Source: Enoplolaimus lenunculus
Lineage: Eukaryota > Nematoda > Enoplea > Enoplida > Thoracostomopsidae
Direction of reading: 5' to 3'
Length of the DNA stretch: 64,000 bases
Assembly (NCBI GenBank): GCA_030248215.1
Contig: JASANG010004073.1
Coordinates: forward strand, 331,995-395,994
A program made the position numbers and the translations under genes. The notes under the pieces were generated by a model. The model made no database searches. It saw only the letters and a program-made list of their open reading frames with translations, and had not been told where the DNA came from. Positions 10,794 through 23,600 of the stretch are shown one piece after another; position 1 is the stretch's first letter; each line of letters opens with the position of its first letter.

Positions 10794-11045
10794 ACCAGAT
10801 GTGTTCAAATTTGCACAGAAAAAAGTATTTCTGAATTTACTCAGAAAAGTATTTTCTGCGGCAAATCTGACAAGTTTTTCTGATAATCAAGACAATTTTT
10901 TTGAAAAAATAACTGGAAAACGTTTATTTACAAACTTTATTTCAATACTTTTCTGAAATCTTTTCTGTTATAACAGAAATACATTTCAAGTGCACATTGC
11001 TAATTATATTTTTTAAATGTAAGAAACTTTTTCTTAAATATCAGA

Positions 11046-12160
11046 AATATTATTGAGCGAAGCGAAACTCCGAGCGAAGCTCGGAGTTTCGCGAAGCGTT
11101 TTATGTTTTGTACTTCTTGGGGGTCGAAAAGTGGATGTCCGTCCGTCCGTCTGTCCGTCTGTCCGTCTGTCCGTCCGAAAAGAATCTCAGGAACGGCTGT
11201 ACCGATTTGGATAAACTTTTTTTGTTTGAAAGCCAAATATCCTGGAGTGTTAACCTCGCATTGGGGTTTAAAAGTTTTAAGCCGTTTATTAGCTACAAGC
11301 TAATTTGCATGATTAATTGAGCCTAAATTAGGACTTTCCGCAATATTTCACTAATTATTGCAGTTAGAAGCAATCTAATTTTAGCATTAAAGGGTTTTTG
11401 TGTGTGAGGAATCTGTGTAGACTGTTTACAAACCTCCAAAACCGATACTTGAGCAGCTATCTAATAGGTAATTTGCATACTAGCATAGTTTATAAGCCTA
11501 AATTACGACTTTTTACAATATTTCACTAATTATTAAGGTTAAAAGCAATATAATTTCAGCACTAAAGGGTTTTTGGCGCGAGAAATTTGAATAAATAGTT
11601 TACAAACATCCAAAACTGATAATTGAACAGTTAGCTAATAGCTAATTTGCATATTAGCTTAATTGACAAGACAGAACTAGGTCTTTTTAAACTATTTCAA
11701 TAATTATTAGGGTTTACTGTAGGTTTTTGGCTGCGAAGAATCTGAATAAATTGTTTACAAACCTCCAAAGCCGATAAATGAATAGTTAGCTAACAACTAA
11801 TTTGCATATTACCTTAATTGACAAGACAAAATTAGGACTTTTTAAATTATTTCAAAAATTATTAGAGTGGCTGAAGTGTTTCTGGGTGCGAGGATCCTGA
11901 GGAAATTGCTTACAAACCTCCAAAATCGATAAATGAATAGTTAGCTAACAACTAATTTGCATATTACCTTAATTGACAAGACAAAATTAGGACTTTTTAA
12001 ATTATTTCAAAAATTATTAGAGTGGCTGAAGGGTTTTTGCGTGCGAGGATCCTGAGAAAATTGCTTACAAACCTCCAAAACCGATGAATGAATTGTTAGC
12101 TAACAACTAATTTGCATATTACCTTAATTGCTTACGTGCGTTCGAGGTTCGCTCAATAAA
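11046..12160. mobile_element. Helentron-associated (HINE-like) element with 155-bp core tandem repeats
   Basis: In order: TATTGAGCGAAGCG; a perfect short hairpin (CTCCGAGCGAAGCTCGGAG); a (GTCC/GTCT)n microsatellite at about 11138-11178; a unique segment; then about five tandem monomers marked by TTTGCAT at 11303, 11472, 11646, 11801, 11956 and 12111 (spacings 169, 174, 155, 155, 155). It closes with the inverted TTCGCTCAATAAA. Terminal hairpin, tetranucleotide microsatellite and core monomers of about 155 bp are the arrangement known for Helentron-derived elements such as those of bivalves. No protein is encoded. Confidence 0.6.
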
Positions 12161-12593
12161 TGTAGTCCCACTACGACTGGTTTTGAGTGTGGTCTGATTC
12201 GTAGAGAAAGCTGTTGTGAAAATAACTAAGAAGTTAACGACTGAGATTCGGAAGGTCAACTTATTCACAAGTCACTTCACAAGGGCGCATATCAAGGGAG
12301 AGACAGGGGACTGTTTTCGGAAATTTCTGGGGGTGAATGAAAAAAGTTCTTTTTTATGATCCGTCGAATCGCGTACTGAGTCGTATAGTCCAGTATTCCT
12401 TGCAGAAATGAAATGATGGCTTCGTCTCTGCTAACTTACATATTTATAGGATGTTTTCCGTTTTGCTACCCTCAGCTAGAATCGGTTCGATAGATTCTGG
12501 TTTGAAAAGTAGTATGGGTAGTGAATCTTGCGGCTAAAATGTTTTACTGGGTTCAGTATCAGTAGTGAATTTAGAAGTGTTTGTTGACACGTC

Positions 12594-12743
12594 GGCCCAT
12601 GTATAGAACAGGGCCGGATCGTTTTCCGAAGGGGCTATAATAGAGTCAGTTTAAGCTTTAGATTAACTTTTTTTGCTTAGGCTTAGGCTTAGGCTTAGGA
12701 ATATGCTTATACTATTGTTCTGGCCGTGTTCTACACATGGGCC
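12594..12743. mobile_element. TTAGGC-core MITE, compact complete copy
   Basis: Ends GGCCCATGTATAGAACAGG and inverted GGCCCATGTGTAGAACACG; only four TTAGGC words. Flanking 8-mers gacacgtc and gacgcgtc match at 7 of 8 bases. At 150 bp, a good minimal form of the family. Confidence 0.88.
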
Positions 12744-13439
12744 GACGCGTCGAACGGTAAATAAAGTATTGAAAATTTTTTGCCAAAAATTGACTTCTGT
12801 TCCTTCTGGGACCTCAACAACCCGAAATTGAAAAAAATTCAAATTTTGGTACGAAAATTTTTTACAATATTTTAAAGGCAACAAGCGAATATTGACAATG
12901 GTTGTGTATACTGTCGAAACAACTTTTTGACCTGTGCCTGACAAACAGCGGTTAATATTGAAAATTTTGACCCATCCTGCATATCGTAGTGTTTGACCTG
13001 CGCTTCACAATTATTGACACGGACTACGGAGTTGAATTTCAAAATTGCAAGAAATACTGAGAAGAATATATCGCAGTAAATTTGCAATTTTCACGGCTCA
13101 CAACTGTTACTAATTATGAATTAAGACAACTTTATACTTCTTTGTCTCTTAAGTTTAAAAATTTGTAAAAAAAGTCACTCGTTTAAAATGCCGATAAAGT
13201 TGTTTTGCTGACTTTATATTTGTTTTGTGTTGTTTTGTTTTATTCATTTATATATATTTATATTTATTGTTAATATTGCAAGTAAATAACGTATCGATTG
13301 CACACTTATAAGTTTTATACACTTAAATGCACAATCTAGAGTTCTATTTGGCTTTTAGTTAAACAGCTGTCAAGCTATTTTTAGGGACGAAATGTGAAAG
13401 CTTAAGTTTGCCTGAACCTAAGGGTGGTCAAAAAGTAAA

Positions 13440-13790
13440 GCCATAAATCTAAACGTAAAATTGAACCTAAACCAATACCGGCTGTTGTATAAATGAACGC
13501 CGGACGGTAATCTATGGGCTTAAGCTTTAATTTCTTGCTAAGATCAACGAAATTTGCCGGAGCCGGAGCCGGAAGTGAGGCGAAATTAGCCAATATCTGC
13601 AAATATGTTGTTAAGTTGTTTGGTTTTACGCTAATTTCAAGGTAAAATTTCGGAAATTCTTTCCTGAAAATTGTGACAAAAGTAAAACGATATGCGCTAA
13701 ACAGATAAATTATGCAAAATTATGGAAAATTTTACTACCGAAAACCGGAGCCGGAGGCAGACTTCCGGTTGTACACTGGTATAAATATGC
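13440..13790. mobile_element. CCGGA-rich hAT-like MITE remnant
   Basis: CCGGAGCCGGAGCCGGAAG near 13556 and CCGGAGCCGGAGGCAGAC near 13745, closing in TTCCGGTTGTACACTGG. The last resembles the GGTTGTACCCTG end of other copies. Confidence 0.5.
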
Positions 13791-13974
13791 TTACTCTGAC
13801 GATGAGGCTTTGGGTTTAGGTTTAGACTTAGGAATAGTATCTTTATACAATTTGGTTACAAAGCCTATGTTTATTATAAGAAAGAACCTGTTGTATACTA
13901 GAGTCCTTAAAACTGTGCAGCGATTTTGACAGGGAAATGTTGCGAACACAGTATTTTTGCATATTTTAAGGAGT

Positions 13975-14195
13975 CTTAGGCTTAGCGGCGAATCCTTAGG
14001 CCTTAGCGGCGAATTCTTAGGTCTTAGCGGCGAATCCTTAGGTTGGCGTTGGTGACGTCGGCCGCAGTCCGTCGCCGTCTGTCACCGTCCGACACCGTGC
14101 GGTGTTGTACGCGAATGACTCACGTACAAGGTATACCGCAGGGCGCTGGGCGGTGATGTATGATAATGCACACCGCCGCACGACAAGTATAGCGC
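13975..14195. mobile_element. MITE family F copy
   Basis: GC-rich block with CCGTCCGACACCGTGCGG and the end CGACAAGTATAGCGCCATCC, which matches the GTTGTCGTG..CTATAGCG ends of 27990-28150. It is preceded by three repeats of CTTAGCGGCGAATCC. Confidence 0.6.
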
Positions 14196-14204
14196 CATCC
14201 TTAT

Positions 14205-14392
14205 TGTTCAACAGTTATTATAACCATATACTTAAGCCTAAGCCTAAGCCTAAACCTAAGCGTAAGAATAAGCATATTCCTAAGCCTAAGCCTAAGCCTA
14301 CCTAAACCAAGCAAAAAAATTGTCTAAAGCTTAAGTTAACTTTTTTCTAGTCCCAACGAAAAACGTTCCCCTAATCTTTATGTGGGCTCATT
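14205..14392. mobile_element. TTAGGC-core MITE copy upstream of GCAT
   Basis: TATTATAACCATATACTTAAG, CCTAAG words, the AAGCTTAAGTTAACTTTTTT arm and the terminal TTTATGTGGGCTCA are in the family order. The left end is worn. Confidence 0.65.
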
Positions 14393-14604
14393 TCCTCGTT
14401 GAAAATATTGAAATTATATTGTAAAATATTTCTCGTAATACAAATTAAAAAATATCCATATATAAAGTCTGATTCAACCTTAGATTCGGATCCGATTTCA
14501 ACCAACGACGTTCGGCCTGTCTGGTGAAGGTTGGAACTGTTGTTGTCGTCTCATTTAGCAGGCCGAAAAATAAGATTAACTCTTACATTCATTGAAAAGT
14601 TTCT

Positions 14605-17600
14605 ATGCGCATGTTAAAAAAGTGTCTATTTGGCGAAACGCGAAGATTTGCTTCAATTTTAACATCTGTACGCAAATCAATTGCAAATGATTTAGCTGAA
14701 GTTCAGGTAAAGTTTGCTTGTTCAGGTAAAGTTTGCTTGTTCAGGTAAAGTTTGCTTGTTCAGGTAAAGTTTGCTTGTTCAGGTAAAGTTTGCTTGCTCA
14801 GGTAAAGTTTGCTTGTTCAGGTAAAGTTTGCTTGCTCAGGTAAAGTTTGCTTGTTCAGGTAAAGTTTGCTTGTTCAGGTAAAGTTTACTTGTTCAGGTAA
14901 AGTTTGCTTGTTCAGGTAAAGTTTGCTTGTTCAGGTAAAGTTTGCTTGTTCAGGTAAAGTTTGCTTGTTCAGGTAAAGTTTGCTTGTTCAGGTAAAGTTT
15001 GCTTGTTCAGGTAAAGTTTGCTTAATGAGGTAAAGTTTGCTTGTTCAGGTAAAGTTTGCTTGTTCAGGTAAAGTTTGCTTGTTCAGGTAAAGTTTGCTTG
15101 TTCAGGTAAAGTTTGCTTGTTCAGGTAAAGTTTGCTTGTTCAGGTAAAGTTTGCTTGTTCAGGTAAAGTTTGTTTTTTATTACTACTACTGTTTTAAACA
15201 TGAGTTTGCGTCAATATGCGGATTTAGGATTCCCCACAGGTGTCTAGGCCCCCACATCAGGTATGAAAACAAAAATTTTGTATCAGAATTTGGTACTAAA
15301 ATTGCGTTTGGCTTCTTGCTCGTTTCGCTCTTAACCTTTTTGCTATTTCACGTGCATCTTTGTCTACACAATTTAGTGATTCGTAACTCTTTGTGACCAC
15401 TACTGTGATTTTTAAACTGCACCTTTGTGAAATATATTTGTAAAATTTGTGAAAAATTGTTATATGAAACATTATTTCTGCGTGCAATTGACAATTAAAC
15501 CAGCTCGTAAACATATATTAAATTCAAGTTTTGTAATTTTTACTAGCTATGATATTTCTACTATTGTATTTTCAGGCAGCTGGCACGTTTAAAACGGAAC
15601 GAATAATCACAAGCCAACAAGGACCTGAAATTCGTGTTTCTGGTCAACCTAAGGCGTTGCTTAATTTTTGCGCCAACAACTATCTTGGGTTGAGCAGTCA
15701 TTCTGAAATTCAAACCGCTTCCATTGATGCGATTAAATCTCACGGAGCAGGACTTAGTTCGGTTCGATTTATCTGCGGGACGCAAGATATTCACAGGTTA
15801 ATTTTTAGCTGAAACGTGAACCCGTATTCTCAAATGTGTGTAGAACCTATCGCCACTTTTACCTGATTAGTTTACAAACTGACCAACTGGTGTAAAATAC
15901 GACAAATCAAATGCGAAAAATGTGCCGAATTTCAAAGTTCGCCATTCACTGGTTTGAACGCTACAAGACCGATCACCAGTTGGCAGGGAGTAAACGGATA
16001 TTAAAAATAACAGAACGGAAACGGAAATGGGTAGTGATCAAAATTATTGAAGTATAAAAGTTTCAAAAACGTTTTACTTTTCTGCCATTACAGTTGAGGC
16101 GCGCAAATATTCACCGGTATTTCAAAATTTTTAAAGAAGAAATGGCAGACGCATAGAAATTTTTAAGATTTTGGATGAATGTCGTAATTTTTATTTCATT
16201 TCAAACAATTGCAGCATATCTGTAACCAAAAATTGCGAGATATATTCGTGATTTATAACTAATTTTAAAATTAAAAATAACACAACTTTCGTTATTTCTA
16301 TAACGGAAACGGAAACGGAAACGGACACCGATTGTTATCGGAAACGGAAATTGATATTCGATTACACCCTGCCAATTGGTAAATGGTGCAACACACATTT
16401 GAGACTGCGCTGCTTGAAGTGAGTAAAAATGTTGTTTTTTTTGTGTTTCTTGTGCTGAATAAAACAAAGATTGAAGCTTAAACATCAGAAGCAGATGCAA
16501 AGCGGATGACAGAAGAGTCACCCCCCTATTTGGGTATAGAAATTTCTGATTGGGCTTAATAAAGGCTTGAAATCAGTATCTTCGCTGCAATGGTCCACTA
16601 AAGTCACCCCTTTGCAAAAAACCTTGATTTGTCAGTGAATATAATCGTCCAATCAGGTCCAGTCTGTTTCTCAACTAAAGTTGAACGATAGTTGGTATGC
16701 TTGGCATGGCTCATGCATCGATTAAACTAAACAAATAGACATTGCGGACCCTATACTTGAAGATATTTTGTGTTATTTCAATTTTAATTTTGAAAATTAA
16801 GAAATGAGGGACAATGTAAAGAACAGGGGCGAAACAGTATTATAAACATATTCCTAAGCCTAAGCCTATGCTTAAGCCAAGCAAAAAAAATTAATTTAAA
16901 ACTTTCAGCTTACTCTATTCTTGTCACACTGAAAAACTCTCCGCCCCTGATGTTTACATGGGCCGAAATGAGAAACTGAACATATAATTGTTCAAAATGC
17001 AAAAAATAACAAAAGAAAATGTTTTCAATTTTATTTCAAATTATTTTGAAATTTAAGTACCAAGCGTAAGACTGTTTAGTATGATTTTAGGAATTTAGAA
17101 TTAAAAATAGCAAAGTTTCACGGAAGAGACGATGCAATACTTTATGCGTCGTGTTTCGATGCAAATGCAGGACTGTTTGAAACATTACTCGGTAAGATTT
17201 ACTAACTAAAATGATAAGCCATGCCTGGGTTTAGCTTAAGCTTAAAAAGTTATACAACCTGTGATTTGCAGCTGCAAGTTTTTCGAACCGGATTTTGGGC
17301 AATACTTACAAGTGCAAGTTGCAGCTGCAACTTCTCGCAGCAAAAACTTGCACGGTAAATATGACTTTATTCATATATACACATCCCCTAATTATTTGGG
17401 TTTCTGGAAACATTTATTACCGGCGAACAGGTTCAAATTGTGTTTGAAAAAGTGGACTGGTAAAGCTTGTCATTTGTCCGACGTTCAGGGCGCCGGAGTC
17501 GTTTCAGCAACAAAACTCGTTTTGGAATTTTTGTCCCACGATTTTATCAAAATACTTTTTCAATTGGTTGCACAAGAATCCTGATCTGAAATTTTTATAC

Positions 17601-20600
17601 GATCCCGTTGTCAAAAATGCTGCGTACACCCGGGACAAGCACACTGCAATTTCCAATGAGTTGACTGATCAATTCAGCTAGTGAGTTGGTTATTACTGAA
17701 TTAATATCAGCAAACATTATACTATCTCTGAGTTGAGTTGATGCTCACTCTGAGTTGAGTTGACTCTGAGTGAGTTGATTAATTAAATCAGAATACACTG
17801 AATCAACTCAAAATTCTGAGTTCTGGTAGTCTTAACTCAGACTGAGTGATTCAAATCATTCTTAGTTAAAATCAAAATGAAATTTAATTTTAATTTCAAC
17901 ATTTTACAGGGAAAGACGACGCAATAATATCAGATTCGCTCAATCACGCGTCGATTATTGATGGAGTCCGGTTGAGTAAAGCGCAACGATTGGTCTACAA
18001 GCATATGGATATGGTCGATTTAGAAAATAAGCTAAAATCTGTTCAAGGTACGGTAGTTTACGAAGTATACTGTAGTTTACTGAATCATGCGACGCTGTTG
18101 GTTGCAGTAGTAATCATGATTGGTTGAATCACAGTTGGTCCACACAATTGTACATATCGTTGTATGTTATGGGTCATCCACGTAATACTGTTTACGCTAC
18201 TGTAAAAAATTGTCCACACACCTGATTTTAAGTGAGGGACAAAACGACAATGTCCTTAAGCTATAAAGACTTCACAGATGGTATAATTAGCTAGTGGGTT
18301 TTGGCAGCAGGTCCTTAGAAGGGACTAAGGACAATGTAGGTACTGTCTGGACACAGTGTCTGACAATACGAGTTTCTTCGAACAGATCCTGTATAATTGC
18401 AAAGCAAAGCTCTTTCCGACAAACTTTGTGTTATGAAATAAGCTGAGTCCCTTCTGACAGACGCTGGACAAAACAGTTGTCCTTTAAACAACGTATGGAC
18501 AATTTGGCATGTGTATAGACGGCAACGTGACCAAGCATAAGTCGTTTTAGAGAGAGTGCAAGTTGTCAGCAGGTTGTAAACAGGATATGAGTGGCATTTG
18601 GACATGTAATTTGGAAACAACAAAGCTACAGACTTAGGGGCTCGTATGTGGGAACAATTTTTACAGTAACGTAGACAGTATAACGTGGATGACCCATTAC
18701 GGTGCCAGTTTCGGGGCATTTTTGCAGTCTGAACCTGGTTATTATTTTAATGTTGACAGGTACTGTTCGAATATTCTGTAAATTTTATAAATAAATATTG
18801 TTACGCAACATCCTGTACCGCCGGAACATCCTTGATCTGCCGCTGTGGAAGCGATCGCTTACACGCAACCACATCTGCAGGAACGCAGGCTCGTAATCAG
18901 TGGATCCTGTTATGGGATCAAAATAGTTTCTGGACGGACATGCGGTTTTCAGGAGAGGGGACTCCATTTTTGAAGAAAGCGCTGATTGGCCCTGACTACG
19001 ATCCCTCAAAAGTGAATATTTATAGTTTTTTTAGATAAACGCCGAAAATTAATTGCTACCGATGGTGTATTCAGTATGGACGGAGACGTAACCCCACTCG
19101 ATCAAATCTGTGATCTTGCCGACAAATATGAATCCATGGTGTTTGTAGATGATTGTCACGCCACTGGATTTTTTGGACCCACAGGCCGTGGAACCGAAGA
19201 ATATTTTGGTGCGATTTAGTTTTATTTCATAATATGTCAAATTTGACACATTTGTTGGCGTTCCATCGTCAATCTTCTCAGACGAGCTGTGATGGTTCAC
19301 ATCTCATGGCAAAGTACTGGATTCACATCCTTGCTTGAAATTATATCTCATATGAAACGTTTAAAAAAGACTTACACAAATTTAGCATATACACAAGCTG
19401 GTCCAAACGTTTCTCACGGAGGTCAAAATATTGACAAAGCAGGCTGCACTGCAAAAAACGGTGAGTCAAATTGACTCTCTCCAAAATAAGCTTTTCCTGA
19501 CTACACAAACTGAGTCAAAATTCGACTTCGCCTGAGTCATATTCGACTCAGTGCAGTCAGGAAAAGCTTGTTTCGGAAAGAGTCAATTTTACTCTCCGTT
19601 TTCTGTAGTGTGGGTTCCATCAAGCTCTGCCCCGATTGGCAGTGGCAAATTCATAAATTACTGACGCACGGGTGTCGGTATATATTGTGTAAGAGCCAAA
19701 CGGAATATTCATGGCACAAAAGTCAAAAATTTGTAAGGTAGAGGGACATTACCAATTTATCGTAAAACATTTATCAAACGAGAGACGCGCAATCTGGATC
19801 CGATCCTGTTCATCGGTTACAAGTCAAGCTGTTGTCGCCAAAACTTGGATCGAACACATTTGTCAATTTACAGGTATGAACAATCGAGTCGACATTATTA
19901 ACTCCACCCTGGGAAAAGCATTAGGCGGAGCGATGGGTGGGTACACAACCGCTGCTGTGGAAATTGTTCAACTCCTTCGTCAAAGATCGCGACCGTATTT
20001 GTTTTCAAATTCTTTGGCACCGTCTGTCGTTGGAGGCGCAAATAAGGTTGCCTTGCGTTATTGTTCGCTTTCAAAAGCTTAAGCGATAATGCAAGGTTAT
20101 ACTTTGCAATGTTACTTTCAAAACTTAAGTACGCTTTAAAGTTAAAATTTCGAACTCAAATTTATTTAGTACCGTAGTCATTAATGCGGTACAATTAGAG
20201 ATAATTGATATTTATGGAATCTAATTAGGGTTTGGGGACTCTATTCTCTTACGGAATCTTATTAGGGATAGTAATCTGATTGAACTAAAACACACATATA
20301 CTAGAATGAAAAGTGCCCCGATGTGGCCATAGAAAACGATATGTTTCGGTAGTAAGATTTTTAGTTCAATACCGCTAGTATTACAATTTCCATGCATGCG
20401 TATAAAGTTTAAAAACTAGATTAATTTGATGCCAATCAGCGTCCTCCCGAAACACGACACAACAATACTATAGAATTAATAAAAGTTAAATCATTGAGTT
20501 TGATTGACTGGGTAACGGAAACATATCCGCAACTTTCTCTGACAGCGGCCAAATAGACATGTGATCCACTGTTTCGAAATATTAAAACAAGAAATAAATA

Positions 20601-23600
20601 CTAGAATATAAATGACGAATTATGGTTGATGGAAAAAGTTTGAGTACACACTCGTGACATTAGTTTCTTGCACTTAGTACACTGAAGTTTCGAATATATG
20701 CAGAAAAATTTTGGGTTTTAAAAAGAGTATATAAGTAGAAATTAAGCGTAAAATGCTGGTGACTCAATATTAAAAACGTGTTTGTTCGTCAATTGGCTCA
20801 ATGTAAAGAACAGGAGCGGATCAGTATTATAAGCATATTCCTAATCCTAAGCCTAAGCATAAGCGTTAGCATGAGCATATTCCTAAGCCTAAACCTAAGC
20901 GTAAGAATGAGCATAATCCTAAGCCTAAGCCAAGCAAAAAATTAATCTAAACCTTAAGCTTATTCCATTCTAGTCCCGCAGAAAAACGTTCCGCCCCTGA
21001 TCTTTACATTGGCCGTCATTGGAATACAACGCAGATTTCGTCAGCAAAGTTGCAAATATTGTTTCGCTACGTACTCACTCAAATATTTTAATGTTTTAAA
21101 AGTTTAAAATCTGGGTACCGTTTAGCCAAGTATGGAGAGGGCACTGTACGGTACAAAATTTATACAGCTCCAAAACTTGATGCGTTATCGTTTTCTATAG
21201 CCTCGTCGGGACACTTTACTATCTATTGTGACTTTTCTCCGAAAAAGTTGCGGATATGTTTCCGTTACGCAGTCAATCAAACTCAATGATTTAACTTTTA
21301 TTAATTCTATAGTATTGTTGTGTCGTGTTTCGGGAGGACGCTGATTGGCATCAAATTAATCTAGTTTTTAAACTTTATACGCATGCATGGAAATTGTAAT
21401 ACTAGCGGTATTGAACTAAAAATCTTACTACCGAAACATATCGTTTTCTATGGCCACATCGGGGCACTTTTCATTCTAGTTTCTAAGCTTTAGGAAGAAA
21501 TTTGATGTAAATTTACCTTAAGTGCGAAAAAGTCAAATTTAAAGTCATATATACTCACGTTATAATTGTTTTAGAACTGTTAAGCTATATTTCCATGAAA
21601 ATTAAAAACTACATTTTCACAATCACAAAAGTCGCGCTTTCCTAATTTCATTTTTATTTATTAGGTAACTCGCTCAATTTATAATGCTAATATATTTTAA
21701 TTCATATAAATTGTTTGAATTCAAATAGAAAATCAATACAATTGATAAGTACTTGCTCTAGTGAAAACTGATTTTATGCTGCATAGTAGTGTAGAACCAA
21801 TACATCGGTATCGGTATTGTAATCGGTATTTTGGAAGAATACTGATTCCGATACTTTCAATTTTGTATTGCACACATGAATTGCGTTAAATATATAATTG
21901 GAATGCGCAGCATTTAAAATTATGGCTGCAACAAATATTTTGTGAAAGATGCTGAATACGCATTTGCATCAACATGCGGACGTGGAAAATTGTTTTAAAC
22001 ACACTTTTGTTCGTTTCCTCTTAATTGTGCAAGAAATTCTAATAATGCAATTCCATCCCCAGTCAAAACTGCGAATCCGCAACTATAAGGTTTGCTTTGT
22101 AACTTATTCTTGTTTTCTTTTCGAAAACAAAAAACTAAGGCGGCCGGGCGTGGGCCTGAAAAATCTGGGCCGGTTCATACTATAATGAGAGCCCGCTGTG
22201 TTCGAGCGTCACGTTTTTGAAAGAGACTGCTTGCTTTGGGAACCTTATTAAATTAATGGTGTTAATTTTGCACGTCAAAATTTCTTTAAATATTCTAAAC
22301 CGAGTTTTGGACATTTCAGTGCTCAACTTGGTGCTACCAATAATACATCGAGCAGTAAATCAAAACTGACATCTGTACTTTACGCGTAAACTTTGAGCTT
22401 AAATGTAAATCTAGGTTTAGAAAAAAAACCCACGCGAATGTAAAATCTAGGCACCTACTACGAATTAAATAAAAAGTGTCTCTCATACCACTGGCGGATG
22501 CAGTGGGTGCCACTCCGGAATGAACCACCACAACTTGAATCAAGAGAAAGGTTTTGCATTATAAAGATTCAGCATTAAATTAGCGTTCGACTTCGCTCTC
22601 AAACAGTTTTCGACAGCTTGATGTTACGTCTACGTTTTCAAAAACGCGCCTTGGTAAAAATACACATAAAATTTCAATTTTTAGTTCCCCCAGTACGACT
22701 TGAACCCGCGACCCAAAAGCTGAAAAAACGCCGTGGTATGTGAACATCATACCACTCAGCCACAGGCGCACTTGACCGGTGTTTTTGTTTACATTGTATA
22801 TACTACATATAAGATGGGCTGAAACTTTGAAAGCGCATATTTTTTTAACCAACGGACCTGCAAGGATATAAATAACAGATTTGAAATCAGCTGCCTCAAA
22901 TACGTCGGAAAATCACATAAAATACACATAAAATTTCAATTTTTAGTTCCCCCAGTTGGACTTGAACCCGCGACCCAAAAGCTGAAAAAACGCCGTGGTA
23001 TGTGAACATCATACCACTCAGCCACAGGTGCACTTGACCGGTGTTTTTGTTTACAAAATGGGCTGAGACTTTGAAAGCGCATATTTTTTTAACCAGCGGC
23101 CCTACAAGAATATAAATAACAGATTTGAAATCAGCTGCCTCAAATACGTCGGAAAATCACATAATCTTACAGTTTCTAGGGGGGGTCGATCTACCGTACC
23201 TTCACCAAAACTAGCTATGTTATTACTAATTTGTAAACATATAAGCCAATGTTTTTCGTAATTGTTCACTCAACATGTTTCGCATATATACGTACTAAAC
23301 AATAGTATTTTCGTTAAATAAATAGCTTAACGTATATGGTTGAGGTAACTTATGTAGCACATAAGAAATTGGATTGTTACAATATACGACTCTGTAGAAC
23401 ACCTTGCGACAAGATTTTAATCCAAATACCAATGCGAAATTTTGCGGTTCCGATCTTATGAAAACGTTTACGTTTAATGCTTCGACAAAGTTTCTTTAAA
23501 TATAGCGAATGAACACCGGTTACCATGATCTTGAATGACATACGTTTGTGTATATAATAGTAGAAATAATACACTTTTGATCGAAACATAAGAGAGACGT

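Larger units (their letters stand above)
10794..14604. other. Intergenic region MCFD2 to GCAT, repeats only
   Basis: Holds the Helentron-like array, two TTAGGC-core copies, a CCGGA-rich element and a family F copy, all listed separately. The 12160-12590 and 12750-13430 parts show no recognisable feature. An open frame on the minus strand at 12872-13087 looks secretory but has no ATG. Confidence 0.55.

Noticed and set aside
12872-13087. Minus-strand open frame with a secretory-looking start
   Set aside because: Its first codon is TTG, an in-frame stop precedes it, no ATG or good acceptor is present, and no family is recognised.
17261-17584. 107-codon plus-strand frame in GCAT intron 3
   Set aside because: Starts in a MITE fragment, has no recognisable domain, and GCAT splices past it in phase.
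18315-18719. 134-codon minus-strand frame
   Set aside because: Lies almost wholly within the Harbinger-like MITE (18170-18696); Cys/Ser-rich composition with no transposase motif.
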